64,000 nt of DNA from Scytalidium lignicola (Eukaryota; Ascomycota; Leotiomycetes), in assembly GCA_002812745.2 (NCBI GenBank), contig NCSJ02000006.1, positions 266,339 to 330,338 on the forward strand, given 5' to 3'. Positions 55,798-64,000 of the stretch are shown here, in pieces. Below the pieces are notes generated by a model that was not told the origin of the DNA, searched no databases, and saw nothing but the letters and a program-made list of their open reading frames with translations. The translations under genes and the position numbers were made by a program. How positions within the stretch are numbered: position 1 is the stretch's first letter; the number at the start of each line of letters is the position of its first letter.

Positions 55798-56550
55798 ATG
55801 ATTACCCCGCGAACCCCTCCCACTATGGCAACAAAACATTCCGTCGCTGGTCTTGAAACCTTCGATGGTATAAATATCGAATATGAGCTTGCTTACCAAG
55901 ACAACAAATTCAAAACAGCTTGCATCACCGAAGCGATTTCTTTAATCCCCCCGGGAGCACGAATCCTAGATGTAGGCTGCGGGACCGGAATACCAGTTTC
56001 AGATATGCTCTCCAAAGCTGGTCTTGAAGTTGTCGGCTTTGATATCTCCCCTAAGATGGTCAAGCTTGCACAAGACCGTATAAAAGGCTCTTTTGCCATC
56101 TCCGACATGTTGACTTACCCCATCGAAGATCATGATCAATTTGCCGCCGTTTTCATGATCTTTTGTCACCTCCAGCTCTCGTACGCTGATTTCTATGCTG
56201 CGGCGTATAAATTTGCTCGTGCTTTGCAACCAGGCGGATATTTTGTCCTGGGACAAACGCCGAGTGATACCTATGTGCCTGATGATTCGGCTACGTACGA
56301 TGAGACAAAAACTTATGTTGACGATTTTGATGTGCCGTTTATGGGGCAAATGTTGCCTACACTGATGTTGAGTAAGGAGGGGCAGAGGAATTTCTTTCGC
56401 TCGATGGGATTGGAGGTGGTTTGGGAATGCGTGGATACATTTCAACCTAATAACGAGAAGTGCGAGCCCGAAGCACAACAGTATATTATTGCTAAAAGGG
56501 TGGGTGATGCACTTATTACGCTACCAAAGCCTCTTCCGAAACAGAATTAG
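55798..56550 (+). CDS. class I SAM-dependent methyltransferase
   Basis: Single-exon gene of 250 residues. The SAM-binding motif I is ARILDVGCGTGIPVSDML (about residues 58-75). The acidic end of strand 2 is VVGFDISPKMVKLAQDRI and motif III-like LQPGGYFVLGQTP is at about 148-160. The motif order fits the small methyltransferase_25/11 type found near fungal secondary-metabolite genes, but no such cluster is seen here. The substrate is unknown. The second Met at residue 10 (MATKHSVAG) is an alternative start. It sits at the edge of the repeat island yet shows no stop or RIP-like damage. Confidence 0.88.
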   Translation: MITPRTPPTMATKHSVAGLETFDGINIEYELAYQDNKFKTACITEAISLIPPGARILDVGCGTGIPVSDMLSKAGLEVVGFDISPKMVKLAQDRIKGSFAISDMLTYPIEDHDQFAAVFMIFCHLQLSYADFYAAAYKFARALQPGGYFVLGQTPSDTYVPDDSATYDETKTYVDDFDVPFMGQMLPTLMLSKEGQRNFFRSMGLEVVWECVDTFQPNNEKCEPEAQQYIIAKRVGDALITLPKPLPKQN

Positions 56551-57170
56551 TAAATGGCTAAGTTGAGAACATAAATTTGACAGGAAAATCTCAAATTGTA
56601 TGAATGGCATATAGTACAACTGAAATTGTGTTGGAAGTAAAGTTGCTAATAGGATAATTCCTATCAGAGGTTAGGAGACTTCCTTATATTATAAAATATA
56701 ACTTGTTGAAATTAGCAAAATAATTAGATTCAATTAATGTAAGCCTTAACGGTCGAAACTAGCAAAGGTTCCTGGTGCCTTATTTGAAAAGTGGGATATG
56801 CAATTGTATGCTGGTGGCACGCGAAAAGCTTGGCGGCTTGGAAGGTGTATGAAATGGGTTTATGGCATGCGAAAGACATAGTATATTAGTTAAGAGAAGC
56901 TTGAACCCTTTATTTTTGCAGTTGTTCTCACACAACACCCTCAGTGTCTGGATTTAACTTTGCCTATTTTATTTGAAGTTGGAGTGATGCGTCTGGTGTG
57001 AAAGAGACACGTTCTACAGAATCCTTGCATATAGCTGGTTGCTGTTTTCTTTTACTATGTCTATCGAACCAGTATGCTACGAACCCAGCAAAAAATTCAA
57101 AGATATTCTAAATTATTTTGCCAAATACCAAAAANGTTCTGTAGATAATTTCTTTAGTGCAGTCACTTTT
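56551..57170. other. intergenic between convergent genes
   Basis: 3' flanks of the methyltransferase (+) and permease (-) genes. Contains an N at 57135 after an A-run. No gene seen. Confidence 0.5.
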
Positions 57171-59204
57171 TNCAATCGTCCCGTTTAACTTGGACCACAG
57201 GTCCAACATATTCGTGCCGTCCTTTAACAGCGTAGTAAACAAACGCAAAGATAATAGTTCCACCAAACATTGTAGAAGACCAATTCATATTCTGAGCAGT
57301 AACTGGCCTAGCAAGCGGCCAGAACGCAAAGAACAAAATAGGTGTTAAAAATATCAAAGCTATAATGTTGATTGGAAGACCGAATTTACCTAAGGACCAT
57401 CGTCGTTGTGGGAGGGGTTGTCCTGAAAAACGACGAGCGACAAGAGAGCTAATAGTGACAAAATAAGAGGAAAGAATAGCTACGCTGCCGAGCGAATTGA
57501 TGGCGTTTAAGGCTACGGATGAGCCTAGGTTAATCAAAGAAATGAGGCAGCTGATCACAAGGGAAACCCAAACTGCATTGAGGGGAACATTCCAGCCAGG
57601 CGTCACCTAAGAAAGAAGGTCAGTCAAAGGAGTTATCATTATCAGCAAACAGTATAATAACTTACATGTGACAACCATTTATGGCCAGGTACACCTTTGT
57701 CACGAGCAAAGGACCAGATCTGCCTTGAAGCTGTAGCAATCTCACTAACGCAGCAAGATTCAAGTAGAATAATAATAATGGCAGTCATGGTATTAGTACC
57801 GGCATAACTTCCTGTAGCGTTATAGAAGACTTGAATAAAAGGTTGTGGTGATGCCAGAATACTATTTATATCGCCCATTGTGAAAATTAAGGTGACGGAC
57901 ATAAGGAATCCCATAATAGCGTTAGGAATGACTGCCCACATAATAGCCTTAGGGAGAGTAATAGATGCATCTTGAATTTCCTCAGCTGGAATTTATATTA
58001 TGGTTAGTATTCAAGACCCAAAGATATCAAATAAAAGATATTAGAAGATAACTTACACATATGTACTGAACAATCATATCCAATAAGGACACTCATTGGC
58101 GCAACCAAACCAACCATAGCAGATAAACCTGTACTTGACCAACTTCCATTATTAGTAAATTCAAGCAAAACATGCGAATGTGCGCGAGGCCCCATAATCC
58201 ATAATGGAATAATAATGGCAAAGAATCCGGCCAAATGGAGGATCAAAACGGATCCCTCAATAAGAGGTAATCGTGTAGCCAAGACTGTATTAAAGGCGAT
58301 GGAAAAGACAATAACAGCAATGGTAAGAAGAGTACCATGCCAGTTATGCCAGTGGTAGCTTTCGCTATTTAACGCTATCAAACCTTGAATAATAGTTCCA
58401 ACCATGAAGCAAACACCGGCAAGGTAAGTTTGCCATCCTATAGCACAAAGCCATCCTAAAGATATTTGTTAATAATTGCTCCTTGAACAGGACAAAACAG
58501 GACAAAACGACACTGAAAACCCAAATAAAGAACTGGAAAGATAACCAATATATATATAAATAGAGAGAGTATTAAACCTTACCAACGAGATAGCTCAAAA
58601 ACTTCTGATATTTCCGTGGCGTAAATTCAGAAACCCAGTGATATTGGTCACCGGCTGTGGGAGATATGGAAGCCATTTCGGCGATACTTGCGTAGACCGT
58701 TGCCATTCCGAACATGCAAACAAGGAATCCCCAGAAGAGGATGCCAGATCCACCATCAGTTAGGGCGAAGGTGAACATGCTAGCAGAAAGAGAAGTCAGT
58801 TCAATTCACATCTGTTAGCTACCAAAACCAAAACCAAAATCAAAATAAAAAAAACCGTAAATTAAAGTAAGGTGTGAGGAATGTGAGATTTACGGAAGTA
58901 AAAATTCCCAACTTGCCGTCACAGTACTGGCAAATCCTAACATGGTCACAAATCTGAAGTTTCTCTATCCCCTCCTCTCGTTAGCATACGCCTATAAAAC
59001 ACCTTTTGTCATCAATCAACTGATGATGCGAAGACATACCCTTAGAACCTGCCTCTTTCCCATGACACGCATCTCCCTCTTATCGGCCACAGTACCTCTG
59101 TACTTTTTCGGGATAGATGGATCTCCAAAGTCCTTCTCTGGGGGCTGCCCATCGTTTGCAGGAATCTCGATGACTTCCACGACGTCGTCTGGTTTGGGAC
59201 TCAT
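57171..59204 (-). CDS. APC-family amino acid/choline-type permease, 6 exons
   Basis: Plasma membrane or vacuolar permease of the amino acid-polyamine-organocation superfamily, closest in style to fungal GABA/choline permeases (Uga4/Hnm1). Model complement(57171..57606, 57666..57985, 58057..58455, 58583..58779, 58894..58964, 59040..59204), 528 residues. The upstream in-frame ATG at 59255 is possible. All introns have GT...AG ends and keep frame. The protein has a hydrophilic start and twelve hydrophobic segments. Typical blocks are NFRFVTMLGFASTVTASWEF, AEMASISPTAGDQYHWVSEF and SEIATASRQIWSFARDKGVPG. An N at 57172 lies in the last codon; dropping it gives KRDD followed by TGA. Substrate not determinable. 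Confidence 0.9.
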
Positions 59205-61033
59205 GATGGGCAAACTCCACTCGCGCGAACGATTCAGTACGATTTGATCTATCAATCAATCAATCAAAGGGATTTCACTACCTTGTCCCGCCTAGAGAAA
59301 AGAAAGAATGTAAACGAGAGGTTCAATTGCAGAGAATAAAGCCGACGGGATTGACTGACTGACTGACTGAGCATCAGAGAGGGAGTTTGAACGTGGGAAC
59401 CGAGAAAGATGAACTCATGAAGTACACTCGGCGGGCAAGCGTACGTGGGAAGAGATACACTTGTACGGTGGATAGATGGCCGGGCAAAGCTGTACGAGTA
59501 CTGGCATCACTGCAACCTCAGCTACCACTCGCAGCCGCCGTCGCAGTTGGAGATTCATTGAGGCCAATTGAGGCCGCAGCCGGAACCACCAGACGTTGGG
59601 AGCCGATGTGACGGTTTGGCCGTGCGAGCAATTTACTTCGGGCCTGGGACTCGTCTCTGGGGCTTTTCACAGGTGGTTGACGAGCCTAAACGGGCCTTAG
59701 GCAACGGGCCAGATCGAGGTGACTCGCTAGCAGCCATCTCCCGCCACTAAGACGGGCTAAATCCGGCGCGGGAGGCTTGGCCATCTTTCGCGCTCGCCGT
59801 GTGAATGTGCATTACCGGTACTGTACTGTGGATTGTTCTCACAGTGAGGAAACCCGAGTCGACCTCTGTATCCCGTAGGTGGTATCAGCTTGCTCGCCGG
59901 TCACTGCCCTTTATTGGAACAAAGGACTCGTTCCGTGCATTTCCTACGGGCTGCCATTGCAACTCCTGTACTCTACTAGCATCAATGGCATAATTAATCA
60001 CCACCGGGTCTTCCGCAAGAAAACCCGACACAACGGTACCGAGCATAACGTTACATGTAAGCACTAAAGTAGGTGCTCCGTGCTCGGAACAGTCCACGAG
60101 AGATCACGATCGTTGGCGTACCTCCTCCCGAACACCCGAGAGACATGATGGATGCCACCCGAATGGCTGCGATACACTGGGGCAGGCGGGGCTTCGGACT
60201 GGCACGGATCTGTGAGTCGTTGGGGCTGAGGAAATACTTCCGTAGGTTGGAAGTATGAGCATGAGCATGTCTACTGTATACTGGTGCATAACCGTTCAGG
60301 TATTCTTTGCTCACGGGTTCACCGTGCAATGATTTTCCTTGAATCTCACTAAAAACCAAAAGAAAACAAGATGGATAACCACACATATCTCAGTGTGAGG
60401 TTCCCGGCTGTTGTTATGTTTCCCCTTTCCTTCATAGCCGCCGCGCCGGTACCGCCTATACCGCCTCTTAATGTGCATCGCGGTATTCAAGGCACAATTA
60501 TTCGCTACCTACAGGTCTCGAAATGAGACGTTGGGAGGCTTGAGCAGGGACAAAGTTGGTTGTTCTGCCTTGCCTCCTGGTCTGCTTGGGAACTCGCGTT
60601 TCTCCTGTGCTCTTCCCTCCGTGTGCGCCTGTCAATCCCTTCCGAATCTCTCCATCACGTGTTGTCAACACCAACAATACCCAGCCCAATTTCTGTGCGC
60701 TGTTGCTGTGCGGCTGTTACGTGCAACGTGAAACCTTTCACAGTATTACCAGTACTTATCTGATCATTGTTATGGCCGCCAAGATCTTAGTTCCTTGCCT
60801 TTCAGTCTCTTGTTTATACGTACTCGCATCATCTCTCGCCTTCTTGGTGTGATAATTATACATATCTCTACGAAGCACATCTCCCTCAACTAATTCTTCA
60901 GCCCCTTTCCTCCAACGTTACGAATGAGCAAATCTGAGAAACGTGCGGTTGTTGCAGATGGAATAAAATACACAGAATCAAATTCGAGCACACGCGGGCG
61001 TGTATGACATCGACATAATATGAATCATCGATC
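59205..61033. other. 1.8-kb divergent intergenic region
   Basis: Promoter region for the permease (-) and the rhodopsin-family gene (+). Contains short simple repeats: ATCA units near 59255 and TGAC units near 59352-59370. Many short open frames overlap on both strands, but none looks coding. Confidence 0.45.
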
Positions 61034-62517
61034 ATGTCGGCCCCAGATTTCGTCCTTCCTCCTGACAATTATCCACCATTCGCTGTGGTCACGGCGACTG
61101 ATCACACGGCATGGATTCTCGTCACGACAGCACTAGGTTTATCCTTCCTTTTACTGCTCAGCGCCATCAAGGTTTTTGTTCGGTGGTCTATTCCACGGGC
61201 TGGACTTGATGATTGACTCCTTGCTGCAGCTACGGTAGGTTTACCAAAATTCTTCTCGGAGTTAGATTATTGTCCAGGGAAAAGCTCTTGAATATAGATT
61301 CACATATTTTGCATTTACACTGAACTAGATGCTGATTGCTGATCTCTCTTTACTAACTTACTTCCAGCTCCTCGCGATTATACAGTCGTCGATAGTTCTA
61401 GGTGCATGTGCCGATGGACTCGGGAAATCAATAGAGCTCATCCCGGCAGAAAATCGGCATAAAGTACAACAGGTACGTAAACAGAGTCAGTCGTGGTGAT
61501 TCCTTATACGTTTGAGTATCGGCAGAGTTTCTAATTCATGTTCAATGCAGATGCTGTACGCCAGCAACCTCTTCTTCATTGCAGCTCTTGGTCTCTCCAA
61601 AATATCAGTCGCCTTCCTCCTCTTGCGTGTAACGCCTCATGAATACCACAGACGGACCTTTTTAGCAGTAATAAGCTTGATGGTTGGTTGGACTATCGCT
61701 TCGTTAGTTACTGTCGCACTAACATGTGATTTCTCTCAACCGTGGATATCTCTCAATGCGAAGTGTCCTAGAGTGGTAAATTACCCTCGTCACTCCGGTT
61801 ACTTAGAGACAAATCGGAAGACAAATTTTCTGACTTAATTTTAACAATATATAGTTCTTGCGATGGCAAGTCATATCTGCTTTTGATATCCTTTTCGAAC
61901 TTGCTTTGGTCGGTATGACCATCTTCCTCGTCTGGGACCTCCACACCGTCACGGAGAGCAAAATGTCCGTGATATTTGCTTTCAGTATGCGATTACCGTA
62001 GGTAAAATACAAGCAATTCTTCCAGCGAGTGCTAACATCTAGACACAGCGTGATCATATTTATAGGCTATCGTCTTGCAACGTTCAACAGCAAAGGCCTA
62101 TCTACAAATCATACGTTCCTAGAAGATAAGTTCATCGTATGGACCCAAAGCGAACTCTACTATTCCATAATTACAGCTACAATCCCTAGCATCCGACCGT
62201 TCATCAAAACCCTCGCAACTAGCTACGGCGTGAACCTAACGCAACCCCGTGGCAGTGGCTCAGGAAACACGTTTGAATATCCATTTGGGTCCCACATTTA
62301 CCAACTAAATAGCTTGAGACCTCAAGGCAAGGTCGATGATTACCAGTATAGAATATGGTCGCAGAACAAGAGTGAAAATCAGACAGTTAATGGGGAAACA
62401 ATTACGAGCAAGAATAGGGCTGGGGTATCGGACAATATCAGTATTGAGAGCAGTGATAGCAAAAAAATGATTATTAAGAAGGATGCCACATGGGAGGTCA
62501 TTGCGGATTCACAATGA
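61034..62517 (+). pseudogene. rhodopsin-family (PTH11-like) membrane protein with in-frame stop, 5 exons
   Basis: Fungal integral membrane protein of the rhodopsin-domain/PTH11-like group, with seven predicted membrane spans. Model join(61034..61234, 61368..61472, 61551..61775, 61855..61997, 62043..62517), 382 codons. The recognisable blocks are AWILVTTALGLSFLLLLSAIKVFVRW, YASNLFFIAALGLSKISVAFLLLRVTPH, WQVISAFDILFELALVGMTIFLVWDL and the C-terminal ATIPSIRPFIKTLATSYG with a Ser-rich tail. One TGA stop at 61214-61216 stands where the family has Trp (GLDD-W-LLAAAT). All splice sites are otherwise intact and the frame holds, so either this is a young pseudogene, or the stop is a sequencing error. 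It is not in CpA context, so RIP is an unlikely cause. Confidence 0.8.
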
Positions 62518-62929
62518 AAGGATATAAATGTGTACATTGTTTTTTACGAAAAGGAGTTTGGGGCTTTTGTCATAGAGACTATTATGTACATTGTGTATAT
62601 CGTCAAATTTTCTATTTGACAAAGCTAAGAATTTAATATTTCTTTAGTTTTCTTATTAAACGTTTGTAGACACTGTACCAAAGCAAACATGTGGCACATA
62701 GATCAAAAAAGACAAAGGAAATTGGGCTCTAAGCCCCCTCTCCGATTTAGAGAAATCGAGCTGTTCTACAGCAACTAGTATACATGAAAGAAAGTTATGC
62801 ACTGTGGCTTCTAAGAGTCGATAAAGTCATTCATCGTAATCTCTCTTGCCTTCATTGCTAGATCTTGTTGAATATGGTTCAGCTGTACAGACCATAAAGT
62901 GGGATCCGAGACCGGCTCCTACTAGCCTG
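62518..62929. other. intergenic, no gene seen
   Basis: 3' flank of the rhodopsin-family gene up to the start of a retroelement fragment. No gene or RNA recognised. Confidence 0.45.
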
Positions 62930-63213
62930 TAGTAGTCTATATATGTGGCCATACTTACCTACTGTACAGTAGTTAATTTCGATATATTCTATGGGAATTT
63001 ATTAGATCGGCGCAATTGACATGTCTAACAGATTTATTGATTTCCATCTCTACATCTGTACTTGTTGTAAGTGGGGTCCCTTCCCCGAGGGGAAGACGCT
63101 TCAGCAACTCCTCGGTTTTCCACCGACGAATGACCTTTCGTGCTGGTACTTGTGCTGCTCCAGCTTCATCTTCCCTAGTAAGGCTTAATAGTTGGTGCGC
63201 TCGTAGCAGTTTT
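62930..63213 (-). mobile_element. retroelement end: LTR fragment plus coding tail
   Basis: 62930-63030 matches the 55.2-kb solo LTR on the same strand (GTGGCCATACTT..., TACTGTACAGTAGTTAATTT, ATATTCTATGGGAA), with the LTR start TGTTAGACA at 63022-63030. To its right an open frame on the minus strand (63031-63213) reads into the LTR, as the end of a retrotransposon polyprotein would. I do not recognise its domain. The left side of the LTR seems truncated. Confidence 0.6.
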
Positions 63214-63222
63214 NATCGCTTA

Positions 63223-63244
63223 CCAACCACCCAGGGGTGGTTGG
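63223..63244. repeat. perfect 10-bp-arm palindrome
   Basis: CCAACCACCC and its complement flank a two-base centre. It sits at the junction between the retroelement fragment and the decayed DNA transposon. Confidence 0.85.
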
Positions 63245-63850
63245 CGACAAAAATCCATCACCGTTCAAAAATCCGTCACCTTTCGCGAAACCCCAAACAT
63301 TAGAGTCGCATACCTTTTTCGCGTTTTATACTGTTATTACCATACAATTTCAAGACAAATACATAAAACCATAACAAGGACTATTCCTAAAATAACTTCC
63401 ACTTCTGACAGTCAATTGTATCAAGCCATCCAGTGGTATTTGGATAATCAAAAAAANCTTTGATGATTATACTACAGTTACAGTTACAGCATGTATATTC
63501 AAGCTTAAAATTAACACTCTCTAGAAAGTAATTCAACGTGAATTGAACGTAAACAAGCCTAAATCACAACATGGACATCCTTCCTTCTTGAAACCACATC
63601 AAATTGAAGCTTTAATAGCTTATATTTGAAATCAAGCATATGATGGAAACTTATTAAACAAAGTTATAGTTTTAAAAGTAATTATATACCTTAATAACAA
63701 CGGAGAAAAGCTATTTATACTATAATTATGATGATTTATAAAAGATAATCTAAGTTTTTATATTATTAAAGCCAAATTAATTAAGAAGAAACAAATTCAA
63801 GCTCAAGATAAGGAGGTTATAAAACAATGGTTTTGTTACAAAATTACACC
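63245..63850 (+). pseudogene. decayed pogo-like transposase N-terminus with subterminal repeats
   Basis: Near-identical 14-bp direct repeats lie at 63249-63262 and 63267-63280 (AAAAATCCATCACC and AAAAATCCGTCACC, 18 bp apart), like transposase-binding sites. From about 63380 one frame reads IPKITSTSDSQLYQAIQWYLDNQK, then HGHPSFLKPHQIEALIAYI and IQAQDKEVIKQWF, resembling the helix-turn-helix part of DDE_1 transposases. Stops at several Trp/Gln-like codons and an apparent ATG-to-ATA change at the start fit RIP-like decay. An N lies at 63457. The frame stops making sense near 63850. Confidence 0.65.
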
Positions 63851-64000
63851 ATCCAGGTCATTGGATAGCTGGGGTAAGGTAGATGTTCAAGGACAACAGA
63901 AACGTGTGACACACAAGCAAGCGACTAAGTCAAGGGTAGAATCTAGTAATGTATTTAGGTTGAACACAAGGAGTTTACTCTTATGTTCTTACAGTATGCT
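63851..64000. other. window edge, unassigned
   Basis: Composition changes to ordinary, less AT-rich DNA after the decayed transposon, which suggests a junction with another insertion or unique sequence. Too short to assign. Confidence 0.3.

Noticed and set aside
59500..60860. Cluster of small frames between permease and rhodopsin-family genes
   Set aside because: All short, overlapping on both strands, without family resemblance or supported splice models.

Overview
The window is nuclear DNA of a filamentous ascomycete (Pezizomycotina). Genes are split by short introns of about 43-160 bp with GT...AG ends. The repertoire is fungal: a HET-ankyrin protein, a DUF6604-type protein, Rrn11, a PRC2 EED homologue, a PTH11-like rhodopsin-family membrane protein and small secreted proteins. 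Transposon copies carry one-directional C-to-T and G-to-A damage like that left by repeat-induced point mutation (RIP). A leotiomycete is my guess, from gene style only. Seventeen isolated N characters almost all sit beside homopolymer runs, which suggests a pyrosequencing-type assembly. In the three coding cases, dropping the N restores the frame or stop.

Layout. 0.5-14.4 kb holds housekeeping genes: GNAT acetyltransferase (-), acyl-CoA-binding protein (+), tyrosyl-DNA phosphodiesterase (-), membrane-anchored two-thioredoxin-domain PDI-like protein (+), DUF6604-type protein (+), a 160-bp MITE and a divergent CAX cation exchanger (+). 15-24.5 kb holds an RRM-like protein (-), an Hrq1-type helicase with a Cdt1-like N-terminus (-) and a HET-ankyrin gene (+) whose repeat array is cut by a frameshift. 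25-36.4 kb holds two secreted-protein genes (-), a Yrb2/RanBP3-like transport factor (-), a YIPF6-type Golgi protein (+) and a PAS protein (-). 39-48.5 kb holds the EED homologue (+), Rrn11 (-), the 29.9-kDa complex I subunit (-) and a gamma-tubulin-complex component (-).

48.5-55.7 kb is a transposon nest: a pogo-like DNA element with perfect 133-bp inverted repeats ending 77 bp upstream of the gamma-tubulin-complex start codon, a decayed Tc1/mariner element, a pair of 179-bp direct repeats enclosing AT-rich DNA and a GC-richer minisatellite, and a 200-bp solo LTR with a 5-bp target duplication. After it come a SAM methyltransferase (+), an amino acid/choline-type permease (-), a rhodopsin-family gene with one in-frame stop (+), a retroelement end and a decayed pogo-like relic at the right edge.

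The genes form no single pathway. They look like ordinary genes interrupted by one repeat island. The main points of interest are the Hrq1-Cdt1-like fusion, the RIP-asymmetric repeat pair with its minisatellite, and the young-looking element in the promoter of the gamma-tubulin-complex gene.
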